A stretch of DNA of 64,000 nt from Streptomyces rubrogriseus (GCF_027947575.1 NZ_CP116256.1:3596001-3660000), one strand, 5' to 3'. Positions 17,884-26,109 are shown, counted from the stretch's first letter. Program-made: numbers and translations. The notes: a model not told the origin generated them from the letters alone.

Positions 17884-17911
17884 CCCGACTGCCGCGGAAG
17901 GGCCCCACACC

Positions 17912-18457
17912 ATGCGCAGCGCTCCGACACCCGAGCCGAGCATCCGGCGCACCGACCGTCAGACGCCGCCCGGCTCCCCCCGTGCCACCACCCTGCTCGC
18001 AGGCCTGGACGGCGTGCCCTGGAGCGACATCCAGGACTCCACCGGCTCGGCGGCGGCCATTCCGCGGCTGCTGCGCAAGGTCGCCCGGGGCGACGCCGAA
18101 ACCGCCCGCGCCGCCCTCGGCGACCTGCGCAGGCGTATCTGCCAGTACGGCTTCGTCGTCGAGCAGGCGACCGCCGCGACCGTGCCCTTCCTGTGGGAGC
18201 TGGCGCAGCGGCCCCAGGTGAGCTGCCGGGCTCAGATCATCCAGCTGCTCAAGAACATCGCCGACGCCCGGCAGTGGGAGACCACCGCCACCGCCTACCC
18301 CAAGCTGCTCAACCACCGGGAGAACCCGGTGGCCTGGGAGCGCGCGGCGCGGCAGGCCGTCCGCGCCCGACGGGACGGACTGGAGCGGCTGCTGGCGGAG
18401 GACGACACCGAGATCATGCGCGCCACCAGCGAACTCGCCCGCACCCTCGGGGACTGA
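17912..18457 (+). CDS. HEAT-repeat-like conserved protein, 181 aa
   Basis: This soluble all-alpha protein contains the block LDGVPWSDIQDSTGSAAAIPRLLRKVARGDAETAR (seen as VPWSDIQDSTGSAA and IPRLLRKVARGD). It recurs in streptomycete proteins annotated as HEAT-repeat-like. The middle (VVEQATAATVPFLWELAQ) looks like paired helices. It follows the ATPase gene by 28 nt with GGAAGGG upstream of its ATG, so they are probably co-transcribed. The role is unknown; a protein-binding scaffold is likely. Confidence 0.65.
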   Translation: MRSAPTPEPSIRRTDRQTPPGSPRATTLLAGLDGVPWSDIQDSTGSAAAIPRLLRKVARGDAETARAALGDLRRRICQYGFVVEQATAATVPFLWELAQRPQVSCRAQIIQLLKNIADARQWETTATAYPKLLNHRENPVAWERAARQAVRARRDGLERLLAEDDTEIMRATSELARTLGD

Positions 18458-18477
18458 GACCGGCACCCACCCGGACC

Positions 18478-18516
18478 GGGACCCGCGCCCTCCACGGGGG
18501 AGAAGGCGCGGGTCCC
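18478..18516 (+). terminator. Hairpin after the HEAT-like gene
   Basis: GGGACCCGCGCC (18478-18489) pairs perfectly with GGCGCGGGTCCC (18505-18516), a 12-bp stem with a 15-nt loop, 20 nt after the stop codon. Confidence 0.75.
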
Positions 18517-18575
18517 TCCCAAGGCGCGGAACGGTGTGGCGTGCTCCCGGCCGACAGGGTAGGAAAGCGCGGGAA

Positions 18576-18587
18576 GCAAGCGCTTGC
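18576..18587. promoter_or_regulatory. LacI-type palindrome in the leader of the ABC exporter gene
   Basis: GCAAGCGCTTGC is a perfect 12-bp palindrome with the AAGCGCTT core typical of LacI/GalR-family operators. It ends 29 bp before the exporter start, within the promoter or 5' leader. The regulator is not in the window. Confidence 0.6.
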
Positions 18588-18616
18588 CCCACTCGGTCAC
18601 CAGGAGGACCACGCCG

Positions 18617-20386
18617 ATGGCGTCGTCGATGGAAAAGCCGCTCGATCACCGCTACCGGGGCGAACACCCGATACGCACGCTCGTCTACCTGTTCCGCGCC
18701 GACCGCCGCCGACTGGCCGGCGCGGTCGCCGTCTTCACCGTCAAGCACAGCCCGATCTGGCTGCTGCCCCTCGTCACCGCCACCATCGTCGACACCGTGG
18801 TCCAGCACGGTCCGATCACCGACCTGTGGACCAGCACCGGGCTCATCATGTTCATCCTGGTGGTCAACTACCCGCTGCACCTGTTCTACGTCCGCCTCCT
18901 GTACGGCAGCGTGCGCCGCATGGGCACCGCCCTGCGGTCCGCGCTGTGCACGCGCATGCAGCAGCTCTCCATCGGCTACCACTCGCGGGTCAGCGCGGGC
19001 GTGCTGCAGGCCAAGGTGGTCCGGGACGTGGAGACGGTGGAGCAGATGGTGCAGCAGACCGCCGAGACCGGGCTGGGCGCGTTCACCGTGCTCACCGGCG
19101 GCCTCGTCATCATCGCCGTGCGCACCCCGGAGTTCCTGCCCGTCTTCCTCGTCGTGGTCCCCGCGGCCTCCCTCCTGGTGGCCCGCCTCCGCGCCCGGCT
19201 GCGCACCCACAACGAACGCTTCCGCCACGAGGTGGAGGCCCTGTCCTCCCGGGTCACGGAGATGACCCGGCTCATCCCGGTCACCCGGGCCCACGGCCTG
19301 GAGGGCAAGGCGCTGCGCCGCATGGACGGCACCCTGGACCGGCTGCTGACCTCCGGGATGCGCCTGGACCTGGTCAACGGCCGTTTCGGTTCGCTGTCCT
19401 GGGTCGTGCTCAACGTGGTCGGCGTCCTGGTGCTGGCGGGTGCCGCGCTGATCTCGTACTACGACGTCTGGGGCGTCACCGCGGGTGACGTCGTCATGCT
19501 CAGCGCCTTCCTGACCACTCTCACCAACTCCACGACGACGCTGGCGGGCCTCGCCCCCGTCATCACCAAGGGCCTGGAGTCCGTCCGCTCGGTCGGCGAG
19601 GTGCTGCAGGCCCCCGAACTGGAGGACAACGAGGGCAAGAAGGAGCTGACCGCACTGCGCGGAGCCGTCGCCTTCGAGGGCGTCGGGCACCTCTACGACA
19701 GCGACGGACGGCCCGCCGTCAGCGACTTCACCCTCTCCGTCGAGCCCGGCGAGACCATCGCGCTGGTCGGCGCGTCCGGCGCCGGCAAGTCCACCGTCCT
19801 CAACCTGGTGATCGGCTTCCTGCGGCCGACCTCGGGGCGGCTGCTGCTCGACGGCCACGACATGAACACCCTCGACCTGCGCACCTACCGGCGTTTCGTC
19901 TCGGTGGTGCCGCAGGAGTCCATCCTGTTCGACGGCACCATCCGGGAGAACGTCGCCTACGGCATGGACGAGGCCGACGAGGAGACGGTGCGTGGCGCCC
20001 TGCGCGACGCCAACGCCCTGGAGTTCGTCGACCGGTTGCCGCGGGGCCTGGACACCCTGGTCGGGGAGCACGGGGCCCGGCTGTCCGGCGGGCAGCGCCA
20101 GCGGCTGGCCATCGCCCGCGCGCTGATCAGGGACCCCCGGGTGCTCGTCCTGGACGAGGCCACCTCGGCGCTGGACACCCGCTCGGAGGCGCTCGTCCAG
20201 CAGGCGCTGGCCCGGCTGCTGCGCGGCCGCACCACCTTCGTCGTGGCGCACCGGCTGTCGACGGTGCGGGGTGCGGACCGGATCGTGGTGATGGGCGAGG
20301 GGCGCATCCAGGAGATCGGCACGCACGAGGAACTGCTGGCCGGGGGAGGGGCGTACGCCGCACTCCACAGCGGTCAGGTCGCCTGA
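18617..20386 (+). CDS. ABC exporter, fused transmembrane and ATPase domains
   Basis: This 589-aa half-transporter of the MsbA/multidrug type has six membrane helices in about residues 20-320. The ATPase follows, with Walker A GASGAGKST (about 395), Q-loop SVVPQESILFDG, signature LSGGQRQR and Walker B VLVLDEATSALD. Two copies would dimerise to export a lipid, drug or glycan. I chose the ATG at 18617 because AGGAGG lies 9 nt upstream; the frame opening at 18584 lies over the LacI-type palindrome. It is monocistronic and convergent with a tetR gene. The sugar-type operator suggests control by carbohydrate supply, but the cargo is unknown. Confidence 0.85.
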   Translation: MASSMEKPLDHRYRGEHPIRTLVYLFRADRRRLAGAVAVFTVKHSPIWLLPLVTATIVDTVVQHGPITDLWTSTGLIMFILVVNYPLHLFYVRLLYGSVRRMGTALRSALCTRMQQLSIGYHSRVSAGVLQAKVVRDVETVEQMVQQTAETGLGAFTVLTGGLVIIAVRTPEFLPVFLVVVPAASLLVARLRARLRTHNERFRHEVEALSSRVTEMTRLIPVTRAHGLEGKALRRMDGTLDRLLTSGMRLDLVNGRFGSLSWVVLNVVGVLVLAGAALISYYDVWGVTAGDVVMLSAFLTTLTNSTTTLAGLAPVITKGLESVRSVGEVLQAPELEDNEGKKELTALRGAVAFEGVGHLYDSDGRPAVSDFTLSVEPGETIALVGASGAGKSTVLNLVIGFLRPTSGRLLLDGHDMNTLDLRTYRRFVSVVPQESILFDGTIRENVAYGMDEADEETVRGALRDANALEFVDRLPRGLDTLVGEHGARLSGGQRQRLAIARALIRDPRVLVLDEATSALDTRSEALVQQALARLLRGRTTFVVAHRLSTVRGADRIVVMGEGRIQEIGTHEELLAGGGAYAALHSGQVA

Positions 20387-20405
20387 GCGCCTGCGAGTCC
20401 CTCCC

Positions 20406-20999
20406 TCACGCCCGCGCGGAGGGGCCGCCGAGGACCCGAGCGGTGTAGTCGGCGAGCTGGGCGCGCATCCGCTCGCGGGACACGCCCGGCCGGCCGGCCA
20501 GGTGCTCGACGAGGTCGGCGCGGACCGCGGCGAGGAGCGCGTGGGCGGCGAACTCCCCGTCGTCGAGGCCGGGCACCTCCTCCAGCACCGCACGGAGCAG
20601 GCCGTGCCAGCGCTCGTAGTGTCCGGCGCCGTAGGGGCTGTCGCGCCCCGCGGCCTCCAGCGCCAGCGCCAGGCCCCGGTTGTCGAGCTTGAAGCACAGG
20701 ATCGCGTCGAGCAGGGCGGCGACCCGCTCCCGCGGCGGGGTGCCGGGGCCGAGCGGCGGTGGACCCGTCTCGACGGCCTCCTCGACCGGTTCGAGCCGCG
20801 CCGCGTACAGCGCCGCGACCAGTCCGACCCGGTCGCCGAAGGCCCGGAAGAGGGTTCCTTTGCCGACCCCGGCCGCGGTCGCGACGTCGGCCATGGTGAC
20901 GTCGTCGGGGCTCTCGCAGCGTACGAAGAGCTCGTCGGCGGCGGCGAGGACGGCGGCCCGGTTGCGGGCCGCGTCCTTGCGGGGCTTGCGCTCGGTCAC
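20406..20999 (-). CDS. TetR-family repressor
   Basis: This 197-aa protein has a canonical N-terminal TetR helix-turn-helix (about 10-55, with VTMADVATAAGVGKGTLFRAFGD in parts: MADVATAAGVGKGTLFRAF) and a helical ligand domain. AGGAGACCCC lies just upstream of the GTG at 20999. It is divergent from an NTF2-like protein and an NmrA-type reductase, with two matching inverted repeats between them. I infer autoregulation and repression of those two genes. Confidence 0.88.
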   Translation of the reverse strand: MTERKPRKDAARNRAAVLAAADELFVRCESPDDVTMADVATAAGVGKGTLFRAFGDRVGLVAALYAARLEPVEEAVETGPPPLGPGTPPRERVAALLDAILCFKLDNRGLALALEAAGRDSPYGAGHYERWHGLLRAVLEEVPGLDDGEFAAHALLAAVRADLVEHLAGRPGVSRERMRAQLADYTARVLGGPSARA

Positions 21000-21040
21000 G
21001 GGGTCTCCTGCGTCGAAGGAGTGGGGGCTGTTGCAAAAGT

Positions 21041-21080
21041 GGACCGCCGGTCCGTATTGTTTGAAGCGGACCGACGGTCC
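21041..21080. promoter_or_regulatory. Duplicated TetR operator
   Basis: Two copies of GGACCGnCGGTCC occur at 21041-21053 (central C) and 21068-21080 (central A), with centres 27 bp apart. The second extends to the 17-bp palindrome GCGGACCGACGGTCCGC (21066-21082). It sits in the spacer between TTGAAG (21061-21066) and TTCTAT (21084-21089), a plausible promoter for the rightward genes. Confidence 0.8.
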
Positions 21081-21132
21081 GCATTCTATGCGACGAACGC
21101 GCCGGGAAGGCGCGATGCAGAGGAGCACACCC

Positions 21133-21582
21133 ATGTCCACCCCCGTCCCCCACCCCTCCGAAGCGCCCGCCACCGCGTCGGACCTGTTCCGGCACGGGCT
21201 GCGCCTGCTGCTGGACAAGGACATCGACGCCTGGGTCGGCCTGTGGGCCGACGACGGTGTGGCGGAGTTCCCCTTCGCCCCCGACGGCTGGCCGCGGCGA
21301 CTCGAAGGGCGGGAGGCGGTCGCCGCCTACATGCGCCACTACCCCGACCACATCGACCTGCACGACTTCCCCGAACTGCGGATCCACGAGACGACCGACG
21401 CACGCACCGTCGTGGTGGAGATGCGCGGCGTGGGCCGGCTGGTGCGGACGGACGCCCCCTTCGACATGACCTACATCGTCGTAGTGACCGTCGAGGACGG
21501 GCGGTTCACGTCCTACCGTGACTACTGGAACCCACTGGCAGTGCTGGAACCCGGCGCCGGCTTCGCCGCAGGCACCCGATGA
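21133..21582 (+). CDS. NTF2-like / SnoaL-type protein
   Basis: This 149-aa protein has the cone-shaped NTF2-like fold pattern: an N-terminal helix (ASDLFRHGLRLLLDKDIDAW), then LWADDGVAEFPFAPDG and a series of strands ending RDYWNPLAVLE. Relatives include limonene epoxide hydrolases, ketosteroid isomerases and SnoaL cyclases, and many have no known reaction. AGGAG lies 7 nt before the ATG at 21133. It overlaps the NmrA-type gene by 4 nt, so the two products probably act together on a small organic molecule that is also sensed by the TetR protein. Confidence 0.82.
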   Translation: MSTPVPHPSEAPATASDLFRHGLRLLLDKDIDAWVGLWADDGVAEFPFAPDGWPRRLEGREAVAAYMRHYPDHIDLHDFPELRIHETTDARTVVVEMRGVGRLVRTDAPFDMTYIVVVTVEDGRFTSYRDYWNPLAVLEPGAGFAAGTR

Positions 21583-22424
21583 CCGGCATCGGCACGACAC
21601 TGGTCGTCGGCGCCACCGGCACGACCGGGAGCCGCACCACCGCGCGGCTGGTCGGCGCCGGTCACCGGGTGAAGGCCGCCGGACGGCGCGCGGCCCCGGT
21701 GCCGGGCGCGGAGCCGGTCCGTTTCGACTGGTACGACGCCGCCACGCACGAAGCCGCCCTCGACGGAACGGACCGGGTCTACCTCGTCCCGCCGGTGGGC
21801 GACACGGATCCGGCCGCGGTCATGCTGCCCTTCCTGCGCCGCGCCCGCGCGGCCGGCGTGCGTCGCGCCGTGCTGCTCAGCTCCTCCGCCGTTCCCGAGG
21901 GCGGCCCGGCGGTCGGCGCGGTGCATCGCGAACTGCCCGGCCTGTTCGACCAGTGGGCCGTGCTCCGGCCCTCCTGGTTCATGCAGAACTTCACCGGCGC
22001 CCACGCCCACGCCGACGGCATCCGCCGGCACGGCACCATCTGGACCGCCGCCGGGAGCGGCCGGGTGGCCTTCGTCGACGCCGACGACATCGCCGCCGTC
22101 GCCGTGCACGCCCTCACCGACGACCGCGCACCCAACACCGATCTCGTCCTCACCGGCCCCGAGGCCCTCGACCACGACGAGATCGCCGCCGTCCTCACCC
22201 GGGCCGGCGGCAGGCCGGTCGTCCACCGCCGCCTGACCCCCGAGGAGTTGCGCGCCCGACTCGCGAGCGTGGTGCCACCGGACTTCGCCGCGCTCCTCGC
22301 CGACCTGGACCGGGCGATCGCCCAAGGGGCCGAGGACCGCACCACCGACACCGTCGAACGCGTCACCGGCCGCCCGCCGCGCGCTTTCCGGGAGGTGGTG
22401 GAAAGGGAGTCGGCAGAGCGTTGA
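21579..22424 (+). CDS. NmrA-type NAD(P)-binding oxidoreductase
   Basis: This 281-aa atypical short-chain dehydrogenase starts with the Rossmann motif TLVVGATGTTGSRTTARL. It keeps LLSSSAVPEGG and RPSWFMQNF, typical of the NmrA / ergot-alkaloid-reductase-like group. The usual Tyr-x-x-x-Lys pair is not evident, as expected for that group. It is translationally coupled (ATGA) to the NTF2-like gene and under the duplicated operator. The substrate is unknown. Confidence 0.85.
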   Translation: MTGIGTTLVVGATGTTGSRTTARLVGAGHRVKAAGRRAAPVPGAEPVRFDWYDAATHEAALDGTDRVYLVPPVGDTDPAAVMLPFLRRARAAGVRRAVLLSSSAVPEGGPAVGAVHRELPGLFDQWAVLRPSWFMQNFTGAHAHADGIRRHGTIWTAAGSGRVAFVDADDIAAVAVHALTDDRAPNTDLVLTGPEALDHDEIAAVLTRAGGRPVVHRRLTPEELRARLASVVPPDFAALLADLDRAIAQGAEDRTTDTVERVTGRPPRAFREVVERESAER

Positions 22425-22522
22425 ACGCCCGGATCCGGTCAATTGCGGGCGGGGGTGGGCGCGGTGCGATTGTGACGGCGGGGGCCGGGCATACGCAGCG
22501 AAAGTCGAGAGAGGGGCGCTTC

Positions 22523-22786
22523 GTGCTCGAACCGGACCCGAAGGTCGTCAGGGAGTTGCTGACGCGGTACGCAACGCTGCGGATCGCTCAGGCCGAGCGG
22601 CCGCGGCCCGCGGTGACGCGGGAACTGACGGACGTCAGTTACACACTGTGCGTGATGCTGGCGACGAACAGTGTCCACGACGCGGTGGCGAAGGCGGACG
22701 CGCTGCTGCTCGCCAAGGGACGCGCGACACCGGAGGCGTGCCCGGCGGACGCCGACGGGGAGAGCGGCCTGTCACTGGCCGTGTGA
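22523..22786 (+). CDS. DUF5133 small protein
   Basis: This 87-aa protein fits the actinobacterial DUF5133 family, with EPDPKVVRELLTRYATLRIAQ and a conserved helical middle, ELTDVSYTLCVMLATNS. Function is unknown; family members are short, soluble and helical. GAGAGGGG precedes the GTG at 22523 by 6 nt. Its last 15 nt overlap the 3' end of the convergent GlxA-type gene. Confidence 0.72.
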   Translation: MLEPDPKVVRELLTRYATLRIAQAERPRPAVTRELTDVSYTLCVMLATNSVHDAVAKADALLLAKGRATPEACPADADGESGLSLAV

Positions 22787-23770
22787 CACCCCGAGCGGGA
22801 CCTCGGAGCCGTCCGGCGACGCGGAGGTCTTCGCCCGGAAGGCGGCGCGATAGGCGTAGGGCGTCGTGCCCACCACCCGGCGGAACCGCTCGCGGAAGGC
22901 CGTGGGGGAGCCGAAACCCGCCTGCCGGGCGATCCGTTCGACCGACTGGTCCCCGTTCTCCAGCAGGTACTGGGCGCGCCGCACCCGGGACCGCAGCAGC
23001 CACTGCAGGGGAGTGGTGCCCGTCTGCTCGCGGAACCGGCGGCTGAAGGTGCGCTCGCTCATGCCCGAACGCGCCGCCATCGCCCCGAGGGTGACCTCCC
23101 CGGCCAGATTGTCCTCGATCCACCGGAGAACCGGCTCCAACTCCGAACCCCGCGGCACCGGCGGATGCTCGTGCACGATGAACTGCGCCTGCCCGCCCTC
23201 CCGTTCCAGTGGTACGACACACATGCGGGCGGCGTGCGCGGCCACGGCCGACCCCAGGTCCCGGCGGATCATGTGCAGGCACATGTCCAGACCGGCGGCC
23301 GCGCCCGCCGAGGTGAGGATCTGCCCGTTGTCGACGTAGAGGACGTCCGGACGTACGTCCACCCGCGGATGACGGCGGGCCAGTTCCGCGGCCGCCATCC
23401 AGTGGGTGGTGGCCCGCAGCCCGTCCAGCAGCCCGGCCCGGGCGAGCACGAAGGCACCCACGCACACCGACGCGATCCGCGTCCCCGCGCCGGCCGCCCG
23501 GCGCAGCGCCTCGAGGACGCGGTCGGACGGCGGGCCGGACTCCTCGGAGCGTCCCGGCACGATGATCGTGTCCGCGGTCTCCAGCGCTTCCAGGCCCCGG
23601 TCGATCCGCAGGGCGAGTCCCTCGGTACGCACCTCGGCCGACTCCGCGCACAGGCTCACCCGGTAGGGACTGCGGCCGTCGGGCAGCCGTGTCCAGTCGA
23701 AGGCCTGCATGGGCGCCGCCATGTCGAACGGCACCACGTCGTCGAGGACCAGGATCGCGACCGAGTGCAT
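22772..23770 (-). CDS. GlxA-type AraC regulator with DJ-1/PfpI domain
   Basis: This 332-aa regulator combines an N-terminal DJ-1/PfpI-like amidotransferase domain (about 1-185, with SVCVGAFVLARAG at the nucleophile elbow) and a C-terminal AraC double helix-turn-helix (about 215-320, with LGAMAARSGMSERTFSRRF and VERIARQAGFGSPTAFRERF). Such proteins sense small metabolites and activate neighbouring genes. I placed the start at 23770, directly before the first strand; no good ribosome site is visible for this or the longer 23803 form. It is divergent from the DUF2269-like membrane gene. Confidence 0.85.
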   Translation of the reverse strand: MHSVAILVLDDVVPFDMAAPMQAFDWTRLPDGRSPYRVSLCAESAEVRTEGLALRIDRGLEALETADTIIVPGRSEESGPPSDRVLEALRRAAGAGTRIASVCVGAFVLARAGLLDGLRATTHWMAAAELARRHPRVDVRPDVLYVDNGQILTSAGAAAGLDMCLHMIRRDLGSAVAAHAARMCVVPLEREGGQAQFIVHEHPPVPRGSELEPVLRWIEDNLAGEVTLGAMAARSGMSERTFSRRFREQTGTTPLQWLLRSRVRRAQYLLENGDQSVERIARQAGFGSPTAFRERFRRVVGTTPYAYRAAFRAKTSASPDGSEVPLGVSHGQ

Positions 23771-23961
23771 GCGGAGCAGCTTAGGCGGGTTCCCGCCGGC
23801 CACAGAGGCCCAGATGGATCCCGGGTCTGCTCGCCGTCCCCTGGTGGAGGGCCTGGCGAGATCCCGTCGGAAGCTGTCGTTTCAGCCTCTGGGCGACCGC
23901 TCGCCGCCTTCCTACCGTGGTTCTCGATCACCGCATCGCCCGATCCCCCGGAGCCCGCCCC

Positions 23962-24456
23962 ATGACCAAGATCCTGCTGTCCCTGCACGTCCTGGCGGCC
24001 ATCGTCGCCGTCGGACCGGTCACCGTCGCGGCCAGCATGTTCCCGGCCGCCGCCCGGCGGGTGCCGGTGGCGGCCACCGTCGGGGGAGCGGACGGGGCGG
24101 CAGCCGGGGATGCCGGGGGCGTCGGCACCGTCCGGCTGCTGCACCGCATCTGCCGGGTCTACGCCGGTCTGGGCATCGCGGTGCCGGTCCTGGGCTTCGC
24201 CACCGCCGCCGCGATGGGCGTGCTGTCGGACGCCTGGCTCGTCGCGTCCATCACCCTCACGGCCGTCGCCGCGGGACTCCTGGCCGCCTTCGTGCTGCCG
24301 GGCCAGGAGGAACTGCTGGAGGAACTGGCCGACGGGCGGCCGGTCGAACGGGCCCGCACGGCCCGGCTCGCCATGTTCACCGGCGTGTTCAACCTGCTGT
24401 GGGCGACCGTGACCGTCCTCATGATCGTGCGGCCCGGCTCCACGACCGGCGCCTGA
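23962..24456 (+). CDS. DUF2269-like four-helix membrane protein
   Basis: This 164-aa protein has four predicted membrane helices (about 3-25, 60-82, 84-105 and 135-157) and begins TKILLSLHVLAAIVAVGPVTVA, as in DUF2269-type proteins. GGAG lies 9 nt upstream of the ATG. The function is unknown. It is divergent from the GlxA-type regulator, a possible controller, and followed by a hairpin. Confidence 0.72.
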   Translation: MTKILLSLHVLAAIVAVGPVTVAASMFPAAARRVPVAATVGGADGAAAGDAGGVGTVRLLHRICRVYAGLGIAVPVLGFATAAAMGVLSDAWLVASITLTAVAAGLLAAFVLPGQEELLEELADGRPVERARTARLAMFTGVFNLLWATVTVLMIVRPGSTTGA

Positions 24457-24457
24457 G

Positions 24458-24505
24458 CCCCCGTTCACATCCTGGCGGAATGCGCACCACCACGTGAACG
24501 GGCGC
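24458..24505 (+). terminator. Hairpin after the DUF2269-like gene
   Basis: CCCGTTCAC (24460-24468) pairs with GTGAACGGG (24494-24502), a 9-bp perfect core; two more pairs form around one mismatch. The 25-nt loop makes it moderate in strength. Confidence 0.5.
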
Positions 24506-24564
24506 CTAGACTGCTCAGTCGCGCCTCCGTGCGGGGGCGGACGACACGAAAGGCACGTTGACGG

Positions 24565-24780
24565 GTGTTCCAGGATTCCCCCATCTACGACCGACTCGTC
24601 GCCGAACGCGGTGACGTCCCCGAGCAGGTGCGGCGGGACGCCGAGCGTGTGAGCAGGGAACTGGAGGTGGTCATGCGTCCGCTGCGCGCCCCCGGGCACC
24701 TGCCCGGCGCCGAGCGTCAGCCGTCCCCCGGCGCCGGCTGGCAGCGCACCGCCCTGCTGCCCGGCCCGCGCCCGCACTGA
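24565..24780 (+). CDS. Small conserved hypothetical protein, 71 aa
   Basis: The predicted protein starts FQDSPIYDRLVAERGDVPEQVRRDAERVSRELE, a charged amphipathic helix (in parts: FQDSPIYDRLVAERGD), and ends in a Pro/Gly-rich tail. I recall similar short proteins in other streptomycetes but know no function. It uses GTG at 24565 after GAAAGGCACGTTGACGG, a weak ribosome site. It is convergent with the ATP-grasp gene, leaving 15 nt between stops. Confidence 0.6.
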   Translation: MFQDSPIYDRLVAERGDVPEQVRRDAERVSRELEVVMRPLRAPGHLPGAERQPSPGAGWQRTALLPGPRPH

Positions 24781-24795
24781 CGGCCGCACCCCACC

Positions 24796-25782
24796 TCACC
24801 CGACCGCCGCCGCGTCGGGACCGCCCGGCTCCACCGCGTCCTCGGCGCCGGGCCGGGCCAGCCAGTCGGCGATGGTGCGGGCGATCGGCTGGCCGGTGTC
24901 CACCTCGACGAAGCCGAACTGCCCGGACTGGTTGCATTCGAGGAACCACCAGGTGCCGTCGCCGTCCTCGGCGAAGTCGAGGGCGCCGTAGGCCAGTCCG
25001 GCCGCCCGGAGGTAGCCGCGGACCGCCTCGGCGACGCGCGGGGGCACCTCGGCCGGCCGCCACGGCTCGCCCGACCCGGCGAAGCGGACGTCCACCTCGT
25101 CGGGGTCCAGGCTCGCCAGTGCCGTCTTGCGGGCGGCCAGCAGCTCCTCGCCGACGACGGTCAGCCGGATGTCGGCCCGCTTGGCGACCCGGCGTTGCAG
25201 CAGTGTCGGGCCGTGCGCGACGGCGGAGAAGTCGGCCTCGGGCGGGACCCGGCTGGTCGGCACCGCCAGCGGCGGATCCTGCGGGTGGGCGCCCGAGACG
25301 GGCTTGACCACCAGATCCGGGTAGCGCTCGGCGAACTCGCGCGCCGCCCGCGGAAACGTCGTGATCAGCGTCGCCGGCACGGGCAGCCCGCACCGCTGGG
25401 CGAGACGCAGCTGCCAGGGCTTGTACCTGGCCCGGTGCGCGGCGTCGGGCTGGTTCATCCAGCGTGCTCCCGAGCCGCGGAGCATGCCGTACAGCGCCTG
25501 ACCGGCCTCCTCGGTCAGCCACGCGGACGGCTCGGCGGCCCGGGTGGCCGCACCCCCCGGCCTGCGCACCCAGACGGACCGCAGTCCCCCGATACTCACC
25601 AGGCGGCCCCCCGAGGACAGATGGCCCCGGAAGGAGCCGTGCACGAACTCGCCGGAGAGGGCGACGGAGTCGGTGAGGTCGGCGGGGTCCAGCCGGACCA
25701 CCGGCACCCCCGACGCGTTCAGGTGCACCACCACCATGTCGGCGGTGACGTCCTCTTCACTGGTCAGGATCAACACGGTCAT
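24796..25782 (-). CDS. tgmB: ATP-grasp RiPP maturase (TgmB-type graspetide ligase)
   Basis: This 328-aa ATP-grasp enzyme is of the type that joins side-chain carboxylates of a precursor peptide to Ser/Thr or Lys side chains (graspetides). An N-terminal PreATP-grasp region has VWVRRPGG and LYGMLRGSGARWMNQPDAA. The ATP-grasp core has ERYPDLVVKPVSGAHP and TLLQRRVAKRADIRLTVVG, and the metal-binding end reads YGALDFAEDGDGTWWFLECNQSGQFG. It lies 16 nt downstream of the precursor gene on the same strand, so they are co-transcribed. No O-methyltransferase, common in related clusters, is present beside it. Confidence 0.88.
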   Translation of the reverse strand: MTVLILTSEEDVTADMVVVHLNASGVPVVRLDPADLTDSVALSGEFVHGSFRGHLSSGGRLVSIGGLRSVWVRRPGGAATRAAEPSAWLTEEAGQALYGMLRGSGARWMNQPDAAHRARYKPWQLRLAQRCGLPVPATLITTFPRAAREFAERYPDLVVKPVSGAHPQDPPLAVPTSRVPPEADFSAVAHGPTLLQRRVAKRADIRLTVVGEELLAARKTALASLDPDEVDVRFAGSGEPWRPAEVPPRVAEAVRGYLRAAGLAYGALDFAEDGDGTWWFLECNQSGQFGFVEVDTGQPIARTIADWLARPGAEDAVEPGGPDAAAVG

Positions 25783-25798
25783 TCTCGACGACCCGTGT

Positions 25799-25990
25799 TC
25801 AGTCGTCGAAGTGAGTCTTCGACCCCGCGGTGGAGGTCGTGGTCCCCAGTTCTCTCAGCAGCGCGTGGTCGCAGGCGGCCACCCGCCCGTCGAGGAGCAC
25901 GTTCAACTGCAGCCCGGAGTCGTAGACGTACGGAGTGGTGGCTTCCAACTCCACTGCCGGCCGTGCGTAGTTGAGCGCGAACGGTTGCAT
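25799..25990 (-). CDS. tgmA: ATP-grasp-modified RiPP precursor (TgmA-type)
   Basis: This 63-aa peptide matches the putative ATP-grasp-modified RiPP family: the conserved leader start QPFALNYARPAVELEA and a middle SGLQLNVLLDGRV. The C-terminal candidate core is TTTSTAGSKTHFDD (50-63). It offers several Thr/Ser hydroxyls and Lys58 as donors and Asp62/Asp63 as acceptors for omega-ester or amide rings. GGGAGAGACG precedes the ATG. The linkage pattern cannot be read from sequence. There is one precursor, directly before its maturase. Confidence 0.88.
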   Translation of the reverse strand: MQPFALNYARPAVELEATTPYVYDSGLQLNVLLDGRVAACDHALLRELGTTTSTAGSKTHFDD

Positions 25991-26078
25991 CGTCTCTCCC
26001 TAGTCGGTGCTGCGCCGATCAGAAGACGGTCCCTTTGCGCCGTCGTCTGGTCCGCCGACTTCCTTCGGCTTCCAGAGA

Positions 26079-26084
26079 CTTATA
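26079..26084 (-). promoter_or_regulatory. Candidate -10 element for the graspetide genes
   Basis: On the minus strand TATAAG lies about 90 nt before the tgmA start, in a patch that is AT-rich for this genome. No convincing -35 is found at 16-18 nt, so the promoter may need an activator. Confidence 0.35.
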
Positions 26085-26109
26085 CGAATCGAACGGGTGA
26101 TTGGTTTCC

